Of a stretch of DNA of 64,000 nt, positions 34,861 through 45,750 are shown one piece after another. Source of the DNA: Reutealis trisperma (taxonomy: Eukaryota; Streptophyta; Magnoliopsida; Malpighiales; Euphorbiaceae); the NCBI GenBank assembly GCA_947687605.1, contig CANTUT010001618.1, forward strand, positions 67,001-131,000, given 5' to 3'. Each line of letters starts with the position of its first letter. Position 1 is the first letter of the stretch. A model generated the notes under the pieces. The model saw nothing but the letters and a program-made list of their open reading frames with translations, searched no databases and was not told the origin of the DNA. A program made the position numbers and the translations under genes.

Positions 34861-37800
34861 AATTCCAAATCAAAGTCTGAATTTAAGTTTGAGTAAGAGT
34901 TTATTGTTCTATTTTATTTTATTTTGTATTTTCCCAACCATGTTAGTCCCCCTTTTGTTATCTTGTAATAAAGTTTTCTTTATAATAATGTATCTACATT
35001 TTCTTATTAGTGCATTTATTTTCTTATCTTCCTTTTTAGTCTGACATGGATGAGCTTACCAAAAAAAAATGCAAGAAAAGAAAAAAAGAAAAAAAGAAAA
35101 AAAGAAAAAAAAGAAAAAGAAAGAGAGAGAAATGAACAAACAGACAAATCCACCACAATTAGCACATATTAGAATTTGAGGTGCCATCAACCCTAACTCC
35201 TAATCAAAAAAGATCAAGATAACTAAAGCACAAAGAGCAAATGGAATTACCTATTGCACATCAGGCAATCAAATGATGCACCTCAACAAGGGGCAACAAG
35301 TTCAGATAAGACCTTTGTCAAATCTAGAATTCAAAGGTCAGAGCCCTTCAAAATGAAAAAAGAAAAACAACAAATTATAGTGGAATGTTTTCTCCTAAAT
35401 TTCATTAATATAAGCTCGCTAAGTTGAAAACCCAAAAGAGCGGCTTAGGCAAAAGTTAGAGCTAAGAGAGAGAGAGAGAGAGAGCTCATCCAAGTTATCT
35501 TACCTCTTGTCCAAAGTTGTCTTTAATCAAACCATCTCGTCTCATGTCTCTGAAGTCATCCTTCCTCATTGGAGGTTCATTCTGTAAGGAAATGCTATCT
35601 TCTATGCCCTTATCCTACAATGGGGGCATGTCTTCCTAGGTCGTTATCTGCTGTCAATATGTCCCATCGCTTAGCTTAAAGAGCTAAGGCACAATCCCTT
35701 ACATTTCTCACCTTCACATTCTTATCTCTCATTTGGGAACATGATCCCCAAGTTGTCTCTTCTTATTAGCCCTTTAGCCATTCCTAAAGGCTCTTTTTTT
35801 TAGCCAATGCAGTCAGTGTGTCATTAATTCAAACCAATTAAGTGTCATTATAAGAGTCTCTTCAATTTCAAATAATAAGAAAAGCTTGACTTGCTCTTTT
35901 CCATGATTCATGCTACAAAAAGCAAGACCATACAACCTCCATTATTGTTTTCAAAAATTTTAGCCTCCCTTCAAGCCATTCTCGAACCTTTCCATCCCAA
36001 GCTTAATTGGCAAATCATACCATCATTTCAAGTTCAAGCCACCTACCACTATTTCCTTGATAAAATCTCATCATAGGTAGAACCAAAAATCCTAAGTCTT
36101 TCAAGACTCATCATCTTTGATTCTAGTCAAGGCATATCTCCTAAAGCCTATCATCCTCAAGTTGATTAAGAAGGACTCTAACCAATCAAGGCCCATCTCA
36201 TGCCTTTTTGGCAAACATCTCATTATCCTTAAAAGATTAAGCCTCATTGGAAAAACACATAATCCTTAAGATCAAAATCTCTTAAAGCTTGCAAACCATT
36301 CTAATGCAACCAGGTCAAAAGGCAAATCCTTAACCATGAGCATGCAATACCCTTGTAACCAAAAGCCTTTGTCATGAAGCACAAATCAAGAAGCCTTCAT
36401 TATGAAGCTCCTAGCCAAAGCCAATCATCCAAAGCACCTTTGTAAAAAAACTATTCTTAACACTTAAAAGCCTTCACTAAGAAGCCCAGTCCAAAAAGCC
36501 TTCACCATGAAGCACACGACTAAAAAGCCTTCATCATGAAGCCCACTCCCAATAATCCTTTACCATAAAGCCCAAAATCTCCTCCAAGGCCAAATCTGAC
36601 TGAGCTTTTATAATTGGATTTCCTACATTGACTTTTCCTTTAAGCCAAGATTAGCCTCTCTAGTCTAGCATCCCAGCCTGATCTCTCTGACATAGTCTTA
36701 AGGCAAAATATGACTAAGCCTTTTGAATGAACTCACCAAAAGGCCATAACTTGACTAAGCCTCTAATATGATCTCTTAAATAGCCAAACTAGACTAAGCT
36801 TCCAAATGACCCTATCCAAGGCCAAACCTGACCTAGCCTTCTAAGATGATCAACTCATCCTAAACAATCTTTCTTCAAGCCAAACCAAGAAGGCTATAAC
36901 TAACCAAGCCAATTACCAGACCTAACCAAAGACTCCTATATGAACTTCTTTAGAGACAAGCCTGACAAACTAATCTTCTCCAAAACTTGACCTAGCCTTT
37001 CGACTTAATCGTCTCTAAGGATTTGACCCCCTGATCAAGCTTTCCAATTCAGCCTCAAACCAAACCTTCTGCTAAGCTGAGCCCACTTAAGCCTAGCCTG
37101 ACCTCTCCTAGCCATACCTAGCTTAACCTTCCAAAGTGCCTTCTTCCTAGACCAAAATACCAAAGACCAAATAACCAAGCTACCTTTAAACATGGGGGCA
37201 TCTTTCTCCCAAAAGCTCAGCACTCTCCTACCAAATTGACCCTTTATAGGTTCAAAGTATCTAATCATTGCACAGTCAGATGCATTTCATAATAGAACAA
37301 GTTTTAAGCTAGACTTCTGAATAAAAATGGATCATCTTTTTGTCGATTCCTACCAGACAGGGATGTTATCATTCCTGCCAAACAATATCATCTCTTTGTC
37401 AATTCCTACTAGATAGGGTCGTCATTATTCTTACTAGAAATGTCTCAAAACTGACCAGACATTGAGTTAGACTTTCCAAAATAGATAGGAACCATTATAT
37501 TTACCAAATTTCACCAAATCTTCTCTATTCCCCAACATTAAGGACAAATAGATAGCCTTAATTGAGATTTACCGAACATTAAGGCTGAATAGATAGCCTT
37601 AATTGAAATTTACCAAACATTAAGGCTAAATAGATAGCCTTGATTTTAATTCTCTAACATTAAGGCCAAACAGATAGCCCTGATTGAGATCTATTCCAAA
37701 TCAACTTTACTTCTAACATTAAGGCCGAACAGATAGCCTTGATTTTAAATTCTCCAACATTAAGGCCAAACAGATAGTCTTAATTTAAATCCTCCAACCT

Positions 37801-38318
37801 TAAGGCCAAACAGATAGCCTTGATTGAGATTTATTCTAGATCATCTTTTCCTCTAAATATTAGGGCTGAACAAATAGCCTTGATTGAGATTTATCCCAGA
37901 TCATCTTTTCCTCCAAATATTAGGGTCGAACAGATAGCCTTAATTGAAATTCACCAAGACCATTCTCGCATCCAACGTCAAGGCCAGACCAATAGCCATT
38001 GACAAAACCTCATTTTTCCTATAAATGTCTAGTAACGATTAGCTAGGCATCCATATGGTTCCTATCCCTGCCCCTTTATCAATATTCTTCTGAAACTTCA
38101 CCCATAAATGTTTAGTAACGATCACCTAAACATTTCTATGATTTTTTTTTCTTTTTATCCTTTGTCTATATATATAAAAAAAAAAGAAAAAAATCATGTT
38201 TTCACCCAAACATGTCTTAATCTTGACTTAGACATCCCTTTGGTTCATTATTTTCATCCTCGAGTTCACTATCATTAGAATTGCCTTCTGGTCAAGCCAA
38301 TTCTAATGAAGGAGCAGT
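34861..38318 (+). other. D-E element post-gag region, no pol
   Basis: Non-coding. A-rich runs at 35065-35120; the conserved GCTCGCTAAGTTGAAAACCC block at 35415; an (AG)n run at 35467-35486; several short repeats containing AAGCCTTCA and ATGAAGC at 36360-36560; then a 57-bp array (37515-37995) and a TTCTAATGAAGGAGCAG purine stretch before LTR E. No pol frame is found. Confidence 0.6.
37515..37995 (+). repeat. 57-bp tandem array 3 (about 10 copies, some shortened)
   Basis: Same AACATTAAGGCC...AGCCTTGATT unit as arrays 1 and 2. Several copies are cut to about 40-46 bp. Confidence 0.75.
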
Positions 38319-39969
38319 TGTGAACCCTTAAATTTGCACCTCAAGACAACTGGCACTTGATTACAAATCCATAGAATCAAATTGGACTTAAATCAGAGCT
38401 GAAATGGGTGAAAATGGCCCAAAAATTGCAAAATGGCTGAAATTCAGCGTGTAGCCACAAAGGACCCTACATCTGCCGCTGAAATGTTGTGGCTATCGCA
38501 GGTTGACCTGTAGCTGCTACGAAGAAGCTTGCGGCTACCGCAAGACTTCTGCCAACAGTAGGCAGCTTTTTTCATATTTTTTTCATTTTTCTCCATTTTA
38601 TGCACTTATCCCACATCAGAAGTGCATAAAACCTTCCCCCAACCTCTCTCCTATATATAGGGGTCCTTTCACTCCATTTTCTTGACCTCTTAACTCTTGG
38701 TTTACTTGATTAGCCTTTGCATCAAATGAACCATCTCCACAAATTTGGTCCAAAAGGAACGAACTTTTAGTTTAATTTTTTATTTGGGTGGCCATTTGAA
38801 GTAGCTCTCCTCAAATCAGTTCGAAGAGGTCTCAAATACACTATCCGAGTCGCCATTCAAAGGTTGTTCTGTGGAGCAGAGAAGGTGGAATTATGATTTG
38901 GTCGTCTGTTTCATCTGCCCTATGTCCCCAAGTCTCGTCCTTGTAAGGTATTTATTTTCTTCATTTATTATTTTGTTTTGTTTTGTTTCATTTTCTTAGG
39001 ATTACTTAGTTTATTCTTTTTCATTTACTATTTCTTTGTTTGGCATGTTTTATCGTTTTCTTTCATTATTTTGAGACATGTTGATTAGAGTATGATTTAT
39101 TCAACTAGGTAAATGATTTAAATTGTTACATCGACTTAATAATTAAAACCTAACCTAATTAACAACTCAGTGATTAATCAATAATTCTGCTTATTTAATC
39201 AATCAACCCACCTTTCAATCAATGAACTGAAACATGATAAAACGGTTAGGCTAAACTAACCCCTTCGCAAGAAGGATGAACTACGTGGATTTTGATTCCC
39301 ATTTAAAGGGATATGTAGGCTTACTTGTTTAAACCATCAAATCCAATTTAAATAAAATATAATCATTCTCTTGTATACTACTTTATGAATTAGTCTTTTT
39401 TTTGTGATATTTACTTCTAGTTTATTTTCTTTATTATAATATTGACTTTATCTTTCTTTTGCAATATTTTTCTTTAGTAATTGCTTTGAATTTATTTTGG
39501 AAAATGTGTGACTTCCCTAGAACCTATAAGGACTAGAGGAAGTATCCCCTATTTTGGTTTTAAATTGTAAAGTTAATTCCTTTACTTTATTGCTTTGTCA
39601 CTTTTGATGAATATTTATTTATTTGTTTATTCATGCATTATATAATTATTCATGCATGTATATTATTCATGAAATTCATTTTAAGTCATCTTATATTAAA
39701 TTTTCCAGACTAATCATTTTTCTAAATAAACCAAAAACATAGTCCCCGAATCCTCTTTGGTTTCGAGGCTAGTGATCTTTTTCCTTTGGGATATTAATTA
39801 GAGTTAATTTGGATTTTTCACTTAATCTTTTCCCAAATAAAATTAATATGGCAACTCTTTTTCAAAAATCAATCAATCTAAACCCGAGAGTTCCATCGTG
39901 AGTTCAAACCCAAATGAGCATTTCGATCCCACTTAGCGAATCAGATCAGTGCTCAGGCGAGGCCTCACA
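38319..39969 (+). repeat. LTR E
   Basis: Starts TGTGAACCCTTAAATTTGCA and ends GGCGAGGCCTCACA. TATATATA at 38652-38659 with a GC-rich island at 38450-38570. It is followed at once, with no primer site, by integrase sequence of another element. Confidence 0.78.
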
Positions 39970-40824
39970 ATCCTCTATTACCATGCCTTGGCCATTTGCA
40001 ACATGGGGCCTAGATGTCATTGGCAAGATATGCCCAAAGTCTTTCGGCAAGCATGAATACATCTTAGTAGCTATTAATTACTTCTCCAAGTGGGTTGATG
40101 CCACACCCTACCAAATATTGGATTCTAAACGAGTGGCTTAGTTTACTCGCACCAATATCCTTTGTAGGTATAGGGTTCCTTTTGAGATCATCATTGACAA
40201 TGGATCTCAGTTCCAGAAGGAGGTCGCTTAGCTATTGAAGAAAGAGAAAATCCAACACTATAAGTCTTCCCCATATAAACCTCAAAAAATGGCGTAGTTG
40301 ATGTTGCAAATAAGACTCTCAAGAATATACTACAAAAGATGGTTAACAACTACAAGGATTGGCACCTACATTAACCTTATACCTTCTGAGGATACAAAGC
40401 AATAGTGTATACTCCAACCGATGCTACACCTTACTCTTTGGTGTATGAGATGGAAGTTGTCCTACCAATTGAGGTAGAAGTCAAATCAGCCGGCATTATG
40501 AGGGAGAGTCAGTTGGATGAAGTGGAATGGGTAAAAGGCTACCATGACCAACTCCTTGCCATTGATGAAAAGAGAATGGACGACTTATACCAAATACAAG
40601 GCTATCAACAGAAACTGCCTAGGCACTTCAATAAGAAAGTAAGGGACAGAGGACTACAAGAAGGTCACCTTCTCTTAAAAGAAATAAGGGCACCTGTTCA
40701 TGATCTAAGGGGAAAATTCAGACCTAATTGGAGTGGCCTGTTTGTGATCAAGAAGATCTTATCTAGTGAGGCAGCAATCTTGATGGACTTAGATGGCATA
40801 GAATTTGCTAGCCAATGCAACTAG
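39970..40824 (+). pseudogene. Tat-lineage integrase, partial
   Basis: Integrase core and C-terminal region. The first catalytic Asp lies in WGLDVIGKI near 40010, the second in IIDNGSQF near 40195, and the third position reads Asp instead of Glu in a VVDVANKTLKN remnant near 40300. The C-terminal part at 40405-40824 is open (TPYSLVYEMEVVLPIEVE, then a basic C-terminal domain). Stops and frame changes interrupt it, and everything upstream (gag, protease, RT, RNase H) is missing. Confidence 0.8.
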
Positions 40825-41272
40825 ATCAACTCAAGAGATACTTTGCATAAGCATCCTTGTAATTCATGCATAGCATTTGCAATCCTTGTAAACTCATGCA
40901 CAACATTCGCATTTCCTTCAAAACAAAACTACGTGGACCTGATTCTCCATAAAGAGGAAAAAGAATAAAAAAGATGATATATAATTATAAGGAGACACGT
41001 AGGCAGCCCATGCGGATTTGGTCCAAATCATCAATAAAATTTCATTTTCACATTCATTTTGGCTATTAATTGTATCATGAAATGAAAAAAAAAAAAAATA
41101 AGCTCGCTAAATTGAAAATCTGAAAGGGCGGCTTAGGCAAAAATTAGAGTAACAAAAGAAAAAATAATAAAAATGATGTGTTATTTGTCTTATTTAATTT
41201 TTGGAACATCAAAAAGAAAATAAAGACATTATCAAATTAGTTTCCTAAACTAAACAAAAACAACCCAGCAAA
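40825..41272 (+). other. Tat pol/antisense-gene spacer
   Basis: Non-coding. It carries the ACTACGTGGACCTGATTCTC block (40927) and GCTCGCTAAATTGAAAATCT (41102) shared with units I-III, with an A-rich run between. Confidence 0.55.
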
Positions 41273-42460
41273 TCATGCTTCTTCCTCCTCTATCTCCTCA
41301 ATTATAACAGCCCTTCTAGCCTTCTCTAATTTCCATGAGTTGTTTATCCACTAGTTAATATACTGTAAGGACTTACTACCTTGATGAGCAGGATGAATAG
41401 CATGAAAATCCCTTACCCATACATTCCTAACAACTCGAGCAACAGTCTCAATAATCAGAATAGATTCTAATAGTGCACCATCTGGGGCACACCCTATCTA
41501 TAGCCCATTTGGCGTATAACTCTAGTAGCCTAGCAAAAGGTCACCGTCCTTAGTCCCAAAAGATAAACCATCTTGTAACCAAAGCTCATGGTCATAAACC
41601 TATTGATCTTGTACCATTCGCAACTCTATAGCAGATCATCAGAATCCAGCTCCATCAACCATTTGATCCATTCTTTTTCTGAATCCCTTTTGATCATAAT
41701 TGTTTGGGTCCTATACCAGGAAGCAGAGTAATCCACCTTAGTGGAAGGGCCCACTATCCAGAGATGGTCTCTCAGCCAAATCTGAAAGTGCAAAAGATAA
41801 GGAAAAGGTAATATAAAAACATAGGGAAATTCAGAAGTGAGAATTAAACTTGAAGAATGAAAGGACTAATAGTCAATGGGCCATCAGAAGCATATGACCT
41901 ATTCAAGCACATAAGGGTCTCAGCTAGCACTATAGCAGCATAGATCTCCCATCCTCCATTTGTGAAATTAGCTTAGTGACTCTGGCATCCTCCCAGCCAT
42001 TAGGGCTCATAAAAATGTACCCTACAGTTAGACAGAAGGATAAAGCCTGCATCCTCAAATGAAACCACCCATCATCCTCAAAATCCTTAGGATCATGGAA
42101 TTTTGCAATCACAGTAGTCAGATCTACCCAATCTTCCACTACCATGGGACTAGCAACTTCCACACTTAAGTCTAAAAGTCTTCTAAAAGAGTTAAAATAC
42201 CTTACTTTCTTAGTAGGAGTAGCCAGCATAGCCTCTAGATCATATCCAAGCAATACAAAAAATTCCTCGAAAGTAAAACACATCTCCTCCATAGATGCCC
42301 CAAATCTAAAGACATGGGCAACTGAATCCCAAAAGCGTATGCATACGCGTAGAAAATCCCAATCATTCTTTATGCCTCTCAGAATAGGCATAGCACTTAC
42401 CCTATATTTTCCTAAATTTATCCTCTCCACTTTTGTAAGGTTTTTACACTATAAAAACAT
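41273..42460 (-). pseudogene. Antisense gene 2: plant-mobile-domain-like ORF inside a Tat element
   Basis: Runs opposite to the retroelement. ATG at 42460. Exon 1 (41850-42460) covers VERINLGKYRVSAMPILRGI, IRFWDSVAHVFRFG and EEFFVLLGYD; exon 2 (41273-41782) starts IWLRDHLLDSG and ends in an acidic tail (IEEIEEEEA). The 67-bp intron 41783-41849 has GT and AG ends on the minus strand and joins exons in phase 0. Exon 2 is exactly 170 codons including its stop. Defects: a TAG at codon 4, one frameshift near 41935, and stops in exon 2 at CAG/CGA/TGG-like positions. The FRFG and FWD features fit the plant mobile domain/transposon family carried antisense by Tat elements. Function unknown. Confidence 0.75.
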
Positions 42461-43161
42461 TGCATGGCTGAAATAGGGCTCCATCGGGAAGAATAAAAAG
42501 TAATAAAAAAATAAAATATGATAGAAAATTGATGAAAAAGCAAAAATATAGTAGAAAAATGATTTTTAGAGGTTTGATGGCACACCAACTATACCGCCCT
42601 TATTAGTAGCAAAAATCTAATAGAAATGGCTTAAATGGGCAAAAATCTAAGCCTGCCAGATCCAGACTGATGGCACGCCAACCGTACCGCCCTTATTGGT
42701 AGCAAGCCAATCATGTCGCCCAGACCTTGCAGCCCAGACCAGCGGCATGCTCAGCATGCTAACTGTGCTGCCCCCTACCACCCTATGCCTCCTTGTGCCA
42801 CCTTGTCCTCCAACAAATTTTGATAATAATTCTTAAAAATCTTGCAAAGTTTTAGGCCTCAAAAAAATTCATTTTCATGTCAAAACCAATGCAGAGTTGA
42901 CAAAAAGAGGTAAAATGAGAGAAAATCATTAGGAATAGCACAATGGAAGCCCTACTAAGTCAAAAGTTTGCATCCATATCATGCATCCAATTCATCCAAA
43001 AACATCCATAAGTCATTCATATCATGCATACATCCAAAATATTGCATAAAGATTGCGTACATCTGAAATATCATGCTTACATCCCAAAGACTACATAACA
43101 TAAGGAGTGCATCATCCTTAGTAAATGTATACATGAAAAACAAAGCTTATGTAGTAGGTCA
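42461..43161. other. Spacer between the two antisense genes, with GC-rich island
   Basis: Non-coding. 42585-42800 is far richer in G+C than its surroundings and holds repeated GGCACGCCAACCGTACCGCC-type words. It lies upstream of antisense gene 2 and resembles the GC-rich islands of the Tat LTRs, e.g. 45885-45990. 42940-43130 has several CATCCAAAATAT/ATCATGC short repeats. Confidence 0.5.
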
Positions 43162-45234
43162 CTAATGACCATGCCTAGGTCTGTGATGTCCCCACCTAGG
43201 CTTCTCCTCTTCACGCTCCTCCACCATCATATCTATATCATGTAAAAGGGTGCTCAAGGCAAAAGCATACTAGCCCAAGAAATCATAATGATAATTGATA
43301 AACTCTACAGGAACCTAAAAGGAAAAATCAAACATGAGAATCATTACAAAGCAGACAAAGGTTAAAATGCAAGTTGTGAAAAATTTTACCTCTGTAATTT
43401 TCTCAAGAATGGTAGAGAAGATGGCTGGTCACTCATTATGAAGATCATAGCGCCATGATTGACCATTATAAGAAACATAATTAAGATGAGCTAGTAAACA
43501 AATAAGACCAGCAGGCAAGGGAACCAGATCAGTCGGACCTCCCACTGAGGCATCTAGAGCTTGAGCTGAGCCACTAACCCCGAAAGGACCAACCCTAGAA
43601 GGACCAACCACAAAACCTAAAGGACCAGCTACAAATCCTAAAGGTCTAACCTTAGGACCCATGCTGCCAACAGGGGTAGTACTACCGACCCGTGGAGAGA
43701 TGAAACTCCTAGCTTTGGAAGGGGCCCTCGAGAAGTCCCTGAGCCAGATCCCCGATATGTTAGCCTTCATGATCCATCCAGTGGAGGTGTGCCTCGCATC
43801 AAGGAAGTCTCGCAGAACTCATCATAGTTAGCATCAGGCAAGATATAATCCAGAGAAAAGACCCCTTCTGCCTAAGCATCCTTTCCCAGGATAGCCAAAC
43901 CATATCTCATTTCTACAGGAGGAGGCTGTGGCACAACTCTCTTTCCTGTAATATATGCCCTCACCCTCTCTCCTAGGTAAAACATCCTTAAAGATTCACA
44001 ATGGAGCAAAAGTTGACAAGAGGATAAGTGCATACTAAGCCTGATCCGGTCAGGTATCCATACTGCGAATCTCTCAAATGGCATCCATCTCACCTGCAAA
44101 TAGACTGTAAGATAAACAGTAGAAGGTAAACAGTAAAATCTAAGTCAAGATCAATAAAGGAATACCTGGTTTATAATTGAGGTAGCAAAGGTCTTTATGT
44201 AATTCTTAAAGGATGGCACCATGAACAAGTCTCTATTGGACACTCTCCAAAGGCATCCGAAGTATGGGTCAATAGCAGCGGGCTCTCTTAGTGGTGGAGC
44301 TAGCATCAAAAACTGCTCATAAGGCCAATACTACAAGAAACAAATTTTGTTAGTCACCAGACAAAAATAAAAAAACTGGATGATAGAGTATAATACTCAC
44401 CTCGAGTATAATAGAGGTACCACCATGGCCACTAAGTGTCCCATGGGAAATACTGCACAGCTTCTGATACATAGCACTAAGGGCAGCACCTCTCTAGTTA
44501 AACTTGCCAATCTCATCCAAGTTCTCCAACGAGTGCAGGACACTTAGGTTAATGCTATCTTTGCTATTATGCAGAAAAGTACAGCTCAAGATAATCAAGG
44601 CACATAGTCTGGCACCCTGATCAACATCATACTAACCTGGAGTCTGACCCATGGTCATCAAGGCCTGATGAAGCCAGGAACATAGGACATTAGGGTTCCC
44701 ACAGGGTAGGTCAGCCCTAATCAAAGCAGTCATCTCTGTGGAAGAGCGCTCAATACATGAAGAGTAAAACTCAAGAGGAAGAGATCTGAAATGCATACCA
44801 GTAAGCATGCTCCACTCAAAAGGAGTGACTATCATCTCACCACATGAAAGGTGGAATATATTTGTAGTATCCCACTAATGCTCTGCCAACAACCTGACTA
44901 TAATATTATTGACAGGCTGCTTAATGTTTTGCTCCTGCCACCTGAGCAAGCCAAATGGCTTAAGGCACTGGCGGACTAACTCCATGACATTCCGGCCTCC
45001 CCTAGGCCTCAACTGTACCCTCTATAATTTTTTTATGTATCAAGTTATTCAAAAATAAAGGCAAAAAAAAAAAAGGAAAAATATATATAATTATAATGAT
45101 AATTTTTTACTAACAAAAAATGTGGGAATAGAGCATACCTAAAGAGATCCAGTGTAACTGACATGGCAATCTGGCTCTTTCAACAATATCTTAGGGTCCT
45201 AAGCAGCTATTGCTGGCTAGTAGTTAGTTTCCAT
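43162..45234 (-). pseudogene. Antisense gene 1: five-exon plant-mobile-domain-like gene inside a Tat element
   Basis: Exons on the minus strand: 45139-45234, 44401-45021, 44166-44330, 43390-44093, 43162-43314. Introns of 117, 70, 72 and 75 bp all start GT and end AG. Exons 1, 2, 3 and 5 are whole numbers of codons (32, 207, 55, 51); exon 4 is not, matching one visible frameshift. Landmarks: METNY start; HLSCGEMIVTPFEWSMLTG (exon 2), the order seen at the N-terminus of plant mobile domains; YWPYEQFLMLAPPLREP (exon 3); VRWMPFERFAVWIPDRIRLS (exon 4); LNYVSYNGQSWRYDLHNE (late exon 4); VPVEFINYHYDF (exon 5). About seven in-frame TAGs sit where Gln or Trp fits. Role unknown. Confidence 0.8.
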
Positions 45235-45750
45235 AAAAAAAGAAAAAAGAAAAAAAAGCTAGAGAGAGAGAATAAAAATGAAAGTTAAAGAGAAAGAGAA
45301 AAGTGAAAAAATGAAGTTATAAAAATGAGAAAGGAAGAAGGGTATATATAGGTGATAGGTGGGCCCCCCTCATAATGATACCTTTTAGCTTTCTTTGATT
45401 CGCAGGTCCAGATCACGTAATTTCATCATATAGGCCCATTTTAATTCGGAAATTAGTTTCGTTTGAAGCAATGGATCTGTAGGATTTTTATCCATCTCTC
45501 GGAACAAACAAGGTCTCAATTGGAGTTTAGAATCTCCTGAAATTACAAAAAGATTAGAAATTTAAAAATATCCCAAAAATTGGAAAATAGTCTAAATAGG
45601 GTCCAAAAAGCCAAAAATCAGACATGTCACTTTTATAAAAATTCCAATGCAGACAGGGACTTTTAGGATTCTCAAAACAACATCCTAAGCCTTCAAGTTC
45701 ACACTTATTAGATTCAGCCTTTGTCTAGCCAAATTAGATAAGAGGGTAGC
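45235..45750 (-). other. Antisense gene 1 upstream region / Tat 3' end
   Basis: Non-coding. Purine-rich on the plus strand at 45235-45340 (a pyrimidine-rich leader for the antisense gene), then the TATA box. The last bases (AGATAAGAGGGTAGC) form the purine tract of the Tat 3' end just before LTR F. Confidence 0.5.
45343..45350 (-). promoter_or_regulatory. Putative antisense TATA box
   Basis: Minus-strand CACCTATATATACCC lies about 110 bp upstream of the antisense gene 1 start, in a context (CACCTATATATA) like that of the Tat LTR TATA boxes. Spacing suits a promoter for the antisense gene. Confidence 0.5.

Larger units (their letters stand above)
31866..39969 (+). mobile_element. Gag-only Tat element flanked by LTRs D and E
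   Basis: LTR D, primer site, leader, gag, a 3.4-kb region with no pol, a 57-bp array, a purine-rich stretch and LTR E. This is the structure of a non-autonomous gag-carrying LTR element. LTRs D and E share their start, GC-island context and last 500 bp, but E is about 780 bp longer. No matching target duplication is visible at the outer ends, so one or both ends may have recombined. Confidence 0.75.

Noticed and set aside
43429..43770. Separate Gly/Pro-rich small gene on the minus strand
   Set aside because: It is the frame-shifted second half of exon 4 of antisense gene 1; its end (LNYVSYNGQSWRYDL) leads into the fourth intron.
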